A stretch of DNA of 64,000 nt from contig JAFZKB010000027.1 of the NCBI GenBank assembly GCA_017551865.1, positions 124,001 through 188,000 of the forward strand, in the 5' to 3' direction. Numbering within the stretch: position 1 is the stretch's first letter; every line of letters starts with the position of its first letter. The notes beneath the pieces were generated by a model. The model did not search any database and was not told the DNA's origin. It was given only the letters and a program-made list of their open reading frames with translations. The position numbers and the translations under genes are program-made. This DNA comes from Clostridiales bacterium. GTDB taxonomy: Bacteria; Bacillota; Clostridia; Saccharofermentanales; Saccharofermentanaceae. Below, in pieces: positions 1 to 9,616 of this stretch.

Positions 1-1099
1 GTTCGGATACGACCATACGGTAAGGAAGTCCTGTCTCTTTTACGATCTCATCAGAAGTCACCTCGGACACTGACAGGAACTCGATCAGTATTCTTCGTAT
101 TTCCTCCTCTGTGAGCAATTCCGGGCTGTCCTTTATTTTCTTTTCCAGGTTTTTTCTGTCATAGGCGTCCTTTATCTCCTCGATTTCCCGGAAGAATACA
201 ACATGCGCGAGAAATGCCAGAACATCTTCCGGCTCTGTCGCCGCAGAAGCACCATCTTTTAGGAGCATAAGATTGCCAGCTGCGGTCTCTGAATAGATGA
301 TGCTCGGCACCACGAATACTTCTTTTCCCTGCGCGCCGGCAAAGCTTGCAGTGTGAAGTGTTCCGCTCTGTTTACCGGCTTCTGGAATGAGAACACAGTC
401 TGAAATAGCGGAAAGGATCCGGTTTCGGGCCGGAAAATACTGTCGGATCGGCTCCTGGCCAGGTAAAAGCTCGGAAAGAAGAAGGCCGTCTTTTCCAATC
501 TTTTCGAATAGTTCCCGATTCTCTTTGGGATAGATCTTATCTAATCCGCAGGGCATTACAGCGATGGTCTTCCCGCCGTTTTCAAGGCATGACTCATGGG
601 CGATCGTATCGACACCTCGTGCAAGGCCGCTTACGATCACCAGGTCATGCCGGCTGAGCTTTCCAGAAAAATCCCGGGTCACCCTTTTCCCGTAGGAGGA
701 AGGACGTCTCGTTCCGACGATACAAACGCGGGAGCGATCCTTCGAAAGCAGTGAGAGATCTCCTTTGTAGTAGAGGATCAGTGGCATATTCGGGAGGGGC
801 TGCATATACGACGGATAGTCATCATCGAGACGATCGATGGAATGGATGCCGTGGGAGCTTACATATTCCACATATTCGTCAAAGCGAAGAAAAACGGGGC
901 TTTCCCGGAATTTCTTCCAGGTATTGAACTGGTCCGCGGTAAGGCTGTCTTCATTTAAATATTCCTCTTTCCCCTCCCACAGTTCTCTTAGCGAAGAAAG
1001 TCCCTTCAACGAAGCGATCTTCATGATCTGCTTTCCTGTCATAATGTGATGTGCGATCATAAGCGAACAGAAAAGATCCGACGCGAGTTTTTGATCCAT
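1..1099 (-). CDS. dprA: DNA processing protein DprA (3' end beyond window)
   Basis: DprA/Smf binds incoming single-stranded DNA during transformation and loads RecA. The frame is open from an ATG at 1099 to base 1, about 366 codons, so the protein is nearly complete but its stop lies outside the window. Visible features are the Rossmann-type core with VGTRRPSSYG, SGLARGVDTIAH and the GKQSGTLHTAS segment, followed by the start of a C-terminal winged-helix region. The ribosome binding site AGGGGGTGA overlaps the stop codon of the upstream comM gene, so the two are almost certainly co-transcribed and translationally coupled. The comM-dprA order is common in Bacillota. The family assignment is confident; competence in this organism is not shown. 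Confidence 0.93.
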   Translation of the reverse strand, partial: MDQKLASDLFCSLMIAHHIMTGKQIMKIASLKGLSSLRELWEGKEEYLNEDSLTADQFNTWKKFRESPVFLRFDEYVEYVSSHGIHSIDRLDDDYPSYMQPLPNMPLILYYKGDLSLLSKDRSRVCIVGTRRPSSYGKRVTRDFSGKLSRHDLVIVSGLARGVDTIAHESCLENGGKTIAVMPCGLDKIYPKENRELFEKIGKDGLLLSELLPGQEPIRQYFPARNRILSAISDCVLIPEAGKQSGTLHTASFAGAQGKEVFVVPSIIYSETAAGNLMLLKDGASAATEPEDVLAFLAHVVFFREIEEIKDAYDRKNLEKKIKDSPELLTEEEIRRILIEFLSVSEVTSDEIVKETGLPYRMVVSE

Positions 1100-1105
1100 A
1101 TACCG

Positions 1106-2665
1106 TCACCCCCTTTTATCTCCCCATGCGGGGAGACGGAAAGAAACGGCTTCCACGATATGTTCATTTCTTACATCCCGGCTTTCATCAAGGTCAGCGA
1201 TGGTCCTCGAAAGCCGCACCATCCGCTGAAGCCCGCGGACTGAAAGCTTCAGCTGGTGCGCGACCATCGCCGCATATTCCATTTCTTTTTGCGGAAGGCG
1301 GAAGATCTCTCCCAAGTTACATTCTCTGCACTCCCCGTTCCTGCAGGGCGGGATCCCCATTTCCCTGCATCTTTCATACTGCATCTGCCAGATCTCCTGT
1401 ATTCGAGCTCTTAAGGATCTGCTTTCCGGAACAAAATCTCCTTTCATAGTCTCCAGAAGCGAATCCTCCGAGATATGATTCAATGCGCAGAAAATATCCA
1501 TACGGTCTAAAAGAGCACCGCTGACCTTTCCCTGATATGAGGAGATCATCGAAGGCGTACATGTACACTCGGACGGGTTTTCGAGGATTTTGCCGCAGCG
1601 GCAGGGATTCATCGCCCCCACCAGAAGAAAGCGTGCCGGGAATATGTTCGTGCAATTATTTCTAGACACTTTCATCTCTCCGGTCTCGATCGGCACACGC
1701 AGAAGGTCGAGCACATGCGCCGGGAACTCGGGAAGTTCATCTAAAAAGAGTATGCCGTGAAGGGCCCGTGAAATCTCTCCGGGCACGGCAGATCGGCCGC
1801 CGCCGACCATCGCGGACGGCGTACAGGTATGGTGGACATAACGGAAAGGTCTTTCCATGGAAGCAATATTCTCCTTCGAGAGAACGGAAAGCGCGCTCTC
1901 CACACGAAGGAGAGCGATCTTCTCCTCTTTTTGAAGTGGTGGCAGGATACCCTGAAGGATGCGTGCAGAAAGAGATTTGCCGGTACCGGGAGAACCGAAC
2001 AGGAGCATATTGTGAAAACCCGCGGCGGAAAGAAGGATCGCACGTGCTGCAGAAGGCTGGCCGCGAAGCGAGGAAATATCCGCAGTCGGCTCAGGAAGAT
2101 CCGAAGAAAATGGAAAATCATCGAAAGAAGGTATGCCGCATCTTTCTTCGCCGGATACGATGGAGATCGCACCAAACAGCGTATCGACGCCTTCCACAGA
2201 TACACCGAGAAGCGACGCTTCCTCCTGATCCTTTCTCGGCACGATGCAGACGGAACAGTCGTCTTTCGGAAGACATAAAAGACGCGAAACACTTCCGGGG
2301 ACGGCTTTCACATTCCCCGTCAGAGAAAGCTCGCCGTAGATCGTGACAGTTTCATACGCCGAGTGGACCTGATCTGAAGCCAGAAGGATCGCCATGGCAA
2401 TGGCCAGATCAAAGGAGGATCCGGATTTGTGAAGGTAGGCCGGAGAGATATTGACCAGAAGCCGCTGGTTGGGAAAAGTAAAACCGCAGGACCTTATACT
2501 GGCACGGACACGCTCTTTCGCTTCCCGGATCGAGGAATCGCCGAGCCCCACCACTTCAAAACTCGGAAGTCCCGGAAAGATGGACGCCTCGACCTCTGCC
2601 TTCATCCCTTCCAGGCCTGAAAGATAAAGGGTTTTCACTTTCGCATTGTGAGGTGATCCTGCCAT
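1106..2665 (-). CDS. comM: YifB/ComM family Mg-chelatase-like AAA+ ATPase
   Basis: 519 aa, the usual family length. The N-terminal third is the Lon-protease-like fold typical of YifB proteins, with LPSFEVVGLGDSSIREAKERV. An AAA+ ChlI-like domain follows, with Walker A GSPGTGKS around residue 225, the Walker B segment ILFLDELPEF, and a Mg-chelatase C-terminal helical domain ending in GLQRMVRLSRTIADL. In other bacteria ComM is a hexameric helicase that drives branch migration of recombination intermediates during transformation. Its place directly before dprA fits a DNA-uptake or recombination role. The start at 2665 is the only good ATG. ychF lies divergently upstream. Confidence 0.93.
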   Translation of the reverse strand: MAGSPHNAKVKTLYLSGLEGMKAEVEASIFPGLPSFEVVGLGDSSIREAKERVRASIRSCGFTFPNQRLLVNISPAYLHKSGSSFDLAIAMAILLASDQVHSAYETVTIYGELSLTGNVKAVPGSVSRLLCLPKDDCSVCIVPRKDQEEASLLGVSVEGVDTLFGAISIVSGEERCGIPSFDDFPFSSDLPEPTADISSLRGQPSAARAILLSAAGFHNMLLFGSPGTGKSLSARILQGILPPLQKEEKIALLRVESALSVLSKENIASMERPFRYVHHTCTPSAMVGGGRSAVPGEISRALHGILFLDELPEFPAHVLDLLRVPIETGEMKVSRNNCTNIFPARFLLVGAMNPCRCGKILENPSECTCTPSMISSYQGKVSGALLDRMDIFCALNHISEDSLLETMKGDFVPESRSLRARIQEIWQMQYERCREMGIPPCRNGECRECNLGEIFRLPQKEMEYAAMVAHQLKLSVRGLQRMVRLSRTIADLDESRDVRNEHIVEAVSFRLPAWGDKRG

Positions 2666-2764
2666 CGTTTTCTACCTTCTTCCATCGGATTTAGGCCATT
2701 CTACTCTTTCCCTTTCTGCATATCTCATGTTTTTTTCGACAAAAGACGACAAAGCGACGAAATG

Positions 2765-2773
2765 TGCTATAAT
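2765..2773 (+). promoter_or_regulatory. Extended -10 promoter of ychF
   Basis: TGTGC followed by a perfect TATAAT at 2768-2773 gives an extended -10 element. No good -35 hexamer sits at 17 bp, which extended -10 promoters tolerate. It would start transcription near 2780, about 75 nt before ychF. Confidence 0.6.
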
Positions 2774-2795
2774 AATGCGTTGAAAATATTAAATA

Positions 2796-2854
2796 AAGGA
2801 TCTTTTCAAGAAGAAAAAAAGAGGATCCTTACGAAAAAGAAATGAGGTCATTTC
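2796..2854 (+). promoter_or_regulatory. ychF 5' leader with two hairpins, one holding the ribosome binding site
   Basis: AAGGATC at 2796-2802 pairs with GATCCTT at 2824-2830, extendable by flanking T and A residues. Directly before the start codon, GAAATG (2839-2844) pairs with CATTTC (2849-2854), leaving AGGT, the Shine-Dalgarno core, in a four-base loop. This may tune translation. Pairing is read from sequence; function is inferred. Confidence 0.45.
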
Positions 2855-3946
2855 ATGAAACTGGGTATCGTTGGTCTGCCAAACGTCGGCAAGAGCACAC
2901 TGTTTAACGCAATCACCAAAGCAGGCGCAGAATCCGCAAACTATCCGTTCTGCACCATTGAGCCGAACGTCGGCGTCGTTTCTGTCCCGGACAGCCGTCT
3001 GGACGAACTTGCCAAGATGTATGACCCGGAGAAATATACCCCGGCCGTCATCGAATTCGTCGATATCGCCGGTCTTGTACGCGGTGCAAGCAAGGGCGAA
3101 GGTCTGGGAAACAAGTTTCTCGCCAATATCCGTGAAGTTGACGCGATCGTACACGTCGTCCGCTGCTTTGATGACTCCAATGTCGTACACGTAGACGGAG
3201 GCGCTAACCCGAAGCGTGATATCGAAACGATCGAACTCGAACTCATCCTTTCCGACATGGAATACATGGACCGTCGTCTGGATAAAGTCAGAAAGATGAT
3301 GAAAGGCGGCGACAAGAAGTTCCAAGCTGAACTTGACTGCTATGAGAAGATCGCAAAGACTCTCGAGGAAGAAAAGCCGGCCCGTTCCCTCACCTTCGCC
3401 GAGGAAGAAATGGAGTTCGTTAAGGATCTCGCACTGCTTTCCCTGAAGCCGGTACTTTATGTAGCAAATATCGCCGAGAGCGACATCTCAAAACCGGACA
3501 TCGATTATGTAAAAACAGTACAGGAGATCGCCGCACGATCCGGTGAGGAATGCGTCGTTATCTCTGCAAAGATCGAAGAAGAGATCGCCATGCTCGATCC
3601 GGAAGAAAAGGCTATGTTCCTTGAGGAACTCGGTCTTTCCCAGTCCGGTCTCGACAAGATGATCCAGGCCAGCTACAAGCTCTTAGGTCTCATCTCCTAT
3701 CTGACCGCAGGTCCGCAGGAAGTAAGAGCATGGACGATTAAGAACGGCACAAAGGCACCGCAGGCCGCAGGTAAGATCCACTCCGACTTCGAGCGTGGTT
3801 TCATCCGTGCGGAAGTTGTAGCTTTTGATGACCTGATGGCCTGTGGCACCTATACCGCTGCCAAGGAAAAAGGACTTGTCAGATCCGAAGGTAAGGAATA
3901 CGTCATGAAGGACGGCGACGTCGTTCTCTTCCGTTTCAACGTATAA
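2855..3946 (+). CDS. ychF: Redox-regulated ribosome-associated ATPase YchF
   Basis: 363 aa, full family length. YchF is an Obg-family P-loop protein that prefers ATP and associates with ribosomes. Seen here are G1 GLPNVGKS at residues 6-13, DIAGLVRGASKGEGLGN for G3, and the altered G4 motif NIAES where true GTPases have NKxD, the YchF hallmark. The C-terminal TGS domain ends with MKDGDVVLFRFNV. It is one of the few plus-strand genes in the first 22 kb and is divergent from comM-dprA. Its TAA stop at 3944-3946 directly abuts the stop codon of the convergent ABC exporter, with no spacer and no room for a terminator between them. Confidence 0.96.
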   Translation: MKLGIVGLPNVGKSTLFNAITKAGAESANYPFCTIEPNVGVVSVPDSRLDELAKMYDPEKYTPAVIEFVDIAGLVRGASKGEGLGNKFLANIREVDAIVHVVRCFDDSNVVHVDGGANPKRDIETIELELILSDMEYMDRRLDKVRKMMKGGDKKFQAELDCYEKIAKTLEEEKPARSLTFAEEEMEFVKDLALLSLKPVLYVANIAESDISKPDIDYVKTVQEIAARSGEECVVISAKIEEEIAMLDPEEKAMFLEELGLSQSGLDKMIQASYKLLGLISYLTAGPQEVRAWTIKNGTKAPQAAGKIHSDFERGFIRAEVVAFDDLMACGTYTAAKEKGLVRSEGKEYVMKDGDVVLFRFNV

Positions 3947-5847
3947 TCAATATACGTCGTTCTGGATCATTTTCTTCTCTTCCCACTCGGGAGTTTCCTT
4001 CTTCTCCATGCCCTGCATGTCGAGGACCTGACGGAACTGGGTCTCATAAAGGTCTCTGTAGATGCCGTTCTTTTCCAAAAGCTCCTGATGCGTGCCGAGC
4101 TCAGCCACGTGACCTTCCGCGATGACGACGATCTTCTCAGCTTTCATGATGGTCGAAAGCCTGTGCGCGATGACGATCGATGTACGATTCTGCATCAGGA
4201 CTTCAAGCGCCTCGGAGATCGCATTTTCGGAGATCGAATCCAGCGCGCTTGTGGCCTCGTCAAGGATCAGGATCTTCGGATCTTTTAGAATGACTCTGGC
4301 AATGCTCAGGCGCTGCTTCTCACCACCGGAAAGCTTAAGGCCGCGGTTTCCGACCATTGTGTCATATCCTTCCGGCTGATTTTTTATGATTCATCGATGC
4401 TCGCGATCTTGCAGGCCTTTTCGATCTCCTCATCTGTCGCATCTTCCTTCGCATACAGGAGGTTTTCCTTGATAGTACCATTAAACAGGTAGGTATCCTG
4501 CGTAACGACACCGATCTGCTGACGAAGATATGTAAGATCGATGTTCCGGACATCCTCGCCCGCGATCGTTACGCTTCCTTCTTCGACATCGTAAAGACGC
4601 GGAATAAAGTTGACGACCGTGGATTTACCGGAACCCGAAGGACCGACGATCGCGTACATCCTGCCACCCGGGACAGTAAAAGTGACATCCTTGAGAAGTT
4701 CTTTTTCCGGAGTATAGGAAAACTTCACGTGATCGAAGACGATATCCTTGTTGGTAACATCTGGCTTCACGCCGTTTTCAGGAGATTTTAATGGATTCTC
4801 TCTGTCGAAGTAATCGAAGATACGCGTGAAAAGCGCCAGCGAACGGGTGAAGTCGACGCCGAGGTTCATGAGGGATTCGACCGGACGGTAAAGACGGTTG
4901 ATGAGCGCAACAGTTGCCGTGACGACACCGACCGTCAGGTTCGGATCGTATTTTTTGATGATGCAGATACCACCTGCAAAGTAGATAAGGAGCGGACCTA
5001 CCTGGGTAAACATACCCATCATGACACGGAACCATTTGCCGCTTCTCTGCTCTTTCAGGGAAAGGCGCGTCACCTGCTCGTTGACTTCCACGAAGTTCTC
5101 ATACTCTTTATCTTCTCGCGTAAAGAGCTTTACGAGCATGGAACCGGAAACGGATAGGGTCTCGTTGATGACCTGATTGAGTTCATCGTTCTTTTCCTGT
5201 GTTTTCGTAAGGAGTTTATATCTGTTACGCCCGACATTTCGGGTCGGAAGGATAAGAAGCGGAATGATCAGGATTCCGACCAGCGCAAGAGGAACACTCA
5301 TCATAAAAAGTGCGACGAGCGTAGTAACAACGGTGGCCAGGTTATTGATGCAACTGGAAAGTGTATTGGAAATAACAGAGCTGACACCTGAAATATCGGT
5401 GTTCATCCTCGTGATGATGTCGCCCTGTTTTTCCGTCGTAAAGAAGCTGTGCGGCATCCACTGCAGGTGGCGGTACATCTCGTTTTTCATGTCGAAGATG
5501 ATGCGCTGGGAGATCCATGCATTGATATAGCTTTCAACAACGCTGATCACCTGGGATGCAGTCAGGGCAACGAACGCAGCGATCAAAAGCTTGATCAGAA
5601 GACCGAGGTCATCGCCGAGGAGTGCTTTATCGACGATCTTTCCCGTGATGATCGACGGCAGAAGTCCGACCACCGCCGAAAGGAGGATCGCGAGGATCAC
5701 AAGTGCGAACTGAAGCTTATAGGGCTTCATGTAGGAGGCGATACGCTTCAGTAGCTTCTTATCGACCTTCGGTTTATTCTTTTTCTCTTCTTCCGTCAGG
5801 AAACCTCGAGGGCCTAATCCCATGCGGCCCGGTCCACCCATACCCAT
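3947..5847 (-). pseudogene. ABC exporter (half-transporter, TMD-NBD) interrupted by a one-base frameshift
   Basis: The gene reads as two frames. The first (5847 to 4384) gives 487 aa: a Gly/Met/Arg-rich N-terminus, a six-helix exporter domain (about residues 35-320), Walker A GPSGSGKST and the Q-loop VVTQDTYLFNGTIKENL, ending at IASIDES. The second (in frame up to 3947) supplies signature [10 protein letters not shown], Walker B ILILDEAT and the H-loop IVIAHRLST. Near 4385-4392 the minus strand reads GAATC where GAATTC would restore [15 protein letters not shown], the normal family sequence, and a continuous protein of about 633 aa. So one T is missing. This is either a true inactivating mutation or a sequencing or assembly error; everything else looks intact. 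Substrate unknown, likely a lipid, drug or peptide. Last gene of the polA-coaE run. Confidence 0.85.
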
Positions 5848-5870
5848 AACGTTCCCCTCCTAACGCTGTC

Positions 5871-6203
5871 TTACTGCTCTTCCGTGTTTACGTCCTCTTT
5901 TTCTTTATTCTCGTCCTGTTTTGCTGCCACAGAAGAGGTCTTGCTTAAAAGGAAGATCATCATGAAAGAAGTCATGACGAAGATCCCCGTGACCAGGAAT
6001 TCCGCCAGCACGAAAAAAAGGATCGGCAGGTCCTTTTTCAGAAGTGAAAACAGGAACACCAAAAGACATGCCGAAGCATAGACACCGGCGGATGCGCCGA
6101 CGAATTTCGAATAATCTTTTTTCTTAAGTACGGTAAAACAGACGATCGTGATCACGACCGAAAAAATCAGGAAGATGCCGGAAAGGATCATGCCAGAGGT
6201 CAT
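5871..6203 (-). CDS. Small membrane protein, unrecognised
   Basis: 110 aa with three hydrophobic stretches (about residues 3-25, 35-55 and 60-85) and a charged C-terminal tail rich in Lys, Glu and Asn. No known motif. Its ATG overlaps the stop of coaE by four bases (ATGA), so it is translationally coupled, and the ABC exporter starts 23 bp downstream. It could be an accessory of the exporter, but that rests only on gene order. Confidence 0.7.
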   Translation of the reverse strand: MTSGMILSGIFLIFSVVITIVCFTVLKKKDYSKFVGASAGVYASACLLVFLFSLLKKDLPILFFVLAEFLVTGIFVMTSFMMIFLLSKTSSVAAKQDENKEKEDVNTEEQ

Positions 6204-6808
6204 AAGCGGATCCCCCGCTCATTCAGTTCTTCCTTCACATAAAGGTCGATCTGCTCGTAAAGTTCCTCGATCGTGCCGTCGTTGACGATTACCCGGTCCG
6301 CAAGCTCTTCATACTCCTCACGAGTCATCTGCATGGCCATTCTCTTCCTTGCGTCATCTCTGTCCATGCCGCGCAGCACGAGTCTTTCGAGACGGATATC
6401 GTCGCTGCTGCTGACGACGAGGATCTGGTTACAGACATCGACGAAACCACGGCGCACCGGGATCGGAACATCGAGCACAATGAGCTTCACCTTACGCTCA
6501 GCGGCCCTGGCGATCTCTTCGCCGATCGTCGTAAGCACATAGTGATGAACGATCGAAGAGAGTTTATCGAGTTTCTTCTTCTCCGTGAAAACCAGAGAAG
6601 CTACATATTTTCTGTTCAGGGCTCCATTCGCCGTGAGCGCACGTGGTCCGAAAAGTTCGGCGATCTCCGGAAGTGCAACACCTCCGACATCCGTTACTTT
6701 TCTCGAGATCTCATCAGCGTCGAGGACTTCAACTCCCTTATCTCTGAAGTATCCGGAAACTGTGCTTTTACCTGTTCCGATACCACCTGTTACACCTAAA
6801 ACAAACAT
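6200..6808 (-). CDS. coaE: Dephospho-CoA kinase
   Basis: 202 aa. Catalyses ATP-dependent phosphorylation of the ribose 3'-OH of dephospho-CoA, the last step of coenzyme A synthesis, in the cytoplasm. Walker A GGIGTGKST at residues 8-16, then VLDADEISRKV for the CoA-binding region and the LVLDVPIPVRRGF segment. Length matches the family. GGAGG lies six bases before the ATG at 6808. It follows polA by 18 bp, a coaE-polA pairing seen in many Bacillota. Confidence 0.95.
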   Translation of the reverse strand: MFVLGVTGGIGTGKSTVSGYFRDKGVEVLDADEISRKVTDVGGVALPEIAELFGPRALTANGALNRKYVASLVFTEKKKLDKLSSIVHHYVLTTIGEEIARAAERKVKLIVLDVPIPVRRGFVDVCNQILVVSSSDDIRLERLVLRGMDRDDARKRMAMQMTREEYEELADRVIVNDGTIEELYEQIDLYVKEELNERGIRL

Positions 6809-6826
6809 CTTCTGCCTCCGATTATG

Positions 6827-9598
6827 TCAGTGAGCTTCCGCCCATGTTTTCCCGATTCTTGCTTCCGCAATGAGCGGCACATCCAGTTCGATGACGTTTT
6901 CCATTGCCTCGGAAAGCACCTTTGCTGCTTCTTCTGCGATATCTTCCTTCGCTTCCACGATCAGTTCGTCGTGTACCTGAAGGATCAGCTCCGCATCGTA
7001 TCCTTTATCACGAAGAGCCTGCTCCGCGTGGTTCATGGCCAGCTTGATGATATCAGCCGCAGTGCCCTGGATCGGGGTATTCATCGCGGCACGCTCGCCG
7101 AAACTTCTGATGTTATAGTTCGCAGAAGTCAGTTCCTTCAAGATCCTTCTTCTACCGAAAAGCGTGGCTACATAGCCCTTTTCCTTGCCTTCCTGCTTAA
7201 ACCCGTCAAGGCACGGCTTGATCGTCGGGAACTGACGGTAATATTCTTCGATATACCGCTTGGCTTCGTAAACGCTAACGCCCAGATCCTGGGAAAGACC
7301 ATAGTCGCTGACACCGTAAACAATACTGAAATTAACGCGCTTGGCCGCCGATCTCATTCCCGCATTGATCATTTCCGGCGGCACACCGAAGATACCACAG
7401 GCGGTCTTGGTGTGAATGTCTCTTCCCTCTTTAAAAGCACTGATCATCTCCTCGTCATGGGAGATCGCGGCAAGGAGTCGAAGCTCGATCTGCGAGTAGT
7501 CGGCATCGATCAGAACATATCCGGGCTTGGCCACAAATGCCTCGCGGATAAGAGATCCCTCTTCCGTACGGATCGGGATGTTCTGCAGGTTCGGATCCGA
7601 AGAGGAAAGTCTTCCGGTATTCGTCATGGCCTGGCTGAAGGTCGTATGTACGCGTCCGTCTTTCTCGGAAATACTCTTCTTTAAGCCCATCACGAAGGTG
7701 GAATCGAGTTTCTGGATCTGACGGTATTCGAGGATCTTATTGACGATCGGATGCTGGTCACGGATCTTTTCAAGCTCCTCGGAATTTGTGGAATAACCGC
7801 CACTGGCAAGCTTCTTTCCGGACGGAAGTCCGAGCTTGTCGAAAAGCACCTTTCCGAGTTGTTTCGGGGAAAGAATGGTGAACTCTTCTCCTGCCAGTTC
7901 ATGTATCTCTTTTTCCAGTTCGCGGACCTTTCCGTCAAACTCTTTATGGAGTTCATCTATCTTACTGACATCTACAAGCACGCCTCTTCTTTCCATGCGG
8001 TCAAGTACCATGACCAGAGGCATTTCGATCTCATAGATCAGCTTCTCGATGCCCTGCTTTTCAATATCTGCTTTCTGATAGAATGAGAGCCATCTCGAAA
8101 GAAGTACCTGATATGAAAAATCGAGCACATCATCTTCCGTAATGTCTTTTGCCTCTTCGGCTGTCCCGTCGATAAAAGCGAAAAGATCCTGCTGACGGTT
8201 CTTTTTCTTATCGTCTTCCCTGGTCTGTCCGTAGTCTTCCAGGATCGGGAAAGGACGATGGGTACCGTGTTCGATCAGCATTTCAAAGGAAGGATCCGCT
8301 CCTTCGATCGAGTTTAAGACATAACCTGCGATCTCCACGTCAAAGACGTGGTCAAACGTGAGCCCGTTCTCCAAAAGCTTGAAATGATTCTTCGCGCTGT
8401 ATACGACTGGTGCTTTTTCAGAAGAAGTACCTACACCAGCTTTATTCAGCTCCGAAAGCACATTACTGATATCGTCTTCTTTCGACCAGACATAGACCTG
8501 ATCGGCTGCGACGGAAAGTCCCAGTACAGGTCCATTCAAATCAGCCATATCGATTGCGACAGGATTCTTTTCCAATATCATGGAAAGGATCGTTTTCATA
8601 GAAGCCGCACTATTCTGATTCAAAAGGATCGTCGGGCGTTTCCCGGAAAGCTTCGGGTAGGAGGCTTCTTCCTCGGACTCTTCGACGGCCGGGGCGGCCT
8701 CGGCAACGGCTGTTTCATCGATATTCCATTTCTTCATCTGCGCGCGGAAACCGTACTTATAGAAGCAGGCCGCCGCAGATGCGCTATCTAAGGGTTTTCT
8801 TTCCAGTTGATCGAGCGTGATGGAGATCTCGGCATCCGTGACGATCCGGCTTAACATAAGAGACATATAAGCATTGTCTTTATCGGTCTCGAGCTTTTCT
8901 CTAAGCTTCGGGCTCAGTTCGGAAAGGTGCTCGTAAAGGCCGTCCAGGGTCTTATACTTACGCACAAGATCCATCGCGCCCTTTTCGCCGATACCCTTTA
9001 CCCCGGGGATGTTATCGGAGCTGTCGCCCATCAGTGCTTTTGCCGTGACAAAATCCGATGTCGGGATCCCGTATCTTTCCTGAAAGAGGGCTTCGTCGTA
9101 ATAATCCGTGCCGGAGCCATCCTTCTTCGTGACCGGCATGATGACCTTCGTATGCTCATCGATCAGCTGGAAATCGTCTTTATCACCACTTAAGATGAAG
9201 ACTTCAAAACCATCCTTCACGCCCATTGTCTTGAGCGTTCCGATCAGGTCATCGGCCTCGAGGCCCTCCTGCTCATAGCGGGGAAATCCCATCGCGTCGA
9301 GGACTTCTTTCAGGACAGGCATCTGCGCCGCCAGATCGTCGGGCATACCTTTTCGAGTCCCCTTATACTCCGAGTAGGCCTTATGACGGAATGTCGGAGC
9401 CTTGAGATCGAAAAGCGTACATGTGTGGGTCGGCTGGACCTCATCTATATACTTCGCAAGAGTATTGAGATAGATATTGACTGCCCCTGTAGGAGTTCCG
9501 TCCGGCGCCGTCAGATTATTCCGCCCGGCAGTTGCGTAGTAGGAGCGGTTAATGATACTGTTTCCATCTACCAGAAGTAATCGTTTGGCGTCAGACAT
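6827..9598 (-). CDS. polA: DNA polymerase I
   Basis: 923 aa. Fills gaps and removes RNA primers in replication and repair. Residues 1-270 are the 5'-3' exonuclease domain (LLLVDGNSIINRSYYA, GLEADDLIGTL, GDKDDFQLI). The middle region keeps the fold of the proofreading domain but reads AIDMADLNG where active enzymes have a D-x-E pair, so proofreading is likely lost, as in other Bacillota Pol I enzymes. The C-terminal polymerase domain has motif A DADYSQIELRLLA, the O-helix KRVNFSIVYGVSDYGLS and motif C LQVHDELIVEA. Start chosen at 9598 with GGGAGAG six bases upstream. Confidence 0.97.
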   Translation of the reverse strand: MSDAKRLLLVDGNSIINRSYYATAGRNNLTAPDGTPTGAVNIYLNTLAKYIDEVQPTHTCTLFDLKAPTFRHKAYSEYKGTRKGMPDDLAAQMPVLKEVLDAMGFPRYEQEGLEADDLIGTLKTMGVKDGFEVFILSGDKDDFQLIDEHTKVIMPVTKKDGSGTDYYDEALFQERYGIPTSDFVTAKALMGDSSDNIPGVKGIGEKGAMDLVRKYKTLDGLYEHLSELSPKLREKLETDKDNAYMSLMLSRIVTDAEISITLDQLERKPLDSASAAACFYKYGFRAQMKKWNIDETAVAEAAPAVEESEEEASYPKLSGKRPTILLNQNSAASMKTILSMILEKNPVAIDMADLNGPVLGLSVAADQVYVWSKEDDISNVLSELNKAGVGTSSEKAPVVYSAKNHFKLLENGLTFDHVFDVEIAGYVLNSIEGADPSFEMLIEHGTHRPFPILEDYGQTREDDKKKNRQQDLFAFIDGTAEEAKDITEDDVLDFSYQVLLSRWLSFYQKADIEKQGIEKLIYEIEMPLVMVLDRMERRGVLVDVSKIDELHKEFDGKVRELEKEIHELAGEEFTILSPKQLGKVLFDKLGLPSGKKLASGGYSTNSEELEKIRDQHPIVNKILEYRQIQKLDSTFVMGLKKSISEKDGRVHTTFSQAMTNTGRLSSSDPNLQNIPIRTEEGSLIREAFVAKPGYVLIDADYSQIELRLLAAISHDEEMISAFKEGRDIHTKTACGIFGVPPEMINAGMRSAAKRVNFSIVYGVSDYGLSQDLGVSVYEAKRYIEEYYRQFPTIKPCLDGFKQEGKEKGYVATLFGRRRILKELTSANYNIRSFGERAAMNTPIQGTAADIIKLAMNHAEQALRDKGYDAELILQVHDELIVEAKEDIAEEAAKVLSEAMENVIELDVPLIAEARIGKTWAEAH

Positions 9599-9616
9599 AG
9601 GTGTCTCTCCCGTTTC

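Noticed and set aside
4380..4400. Programmed ribosomal frameshift in the ABC exporter
   Set aside because: No slippery heptamer precedes the stop and no downstream stimulatory structure is evident; a missing T explains the sequence best.
6824..7684. 286-codon plus-strand ORF
   Set aside because: Antisense to the polymerase domain of polA.
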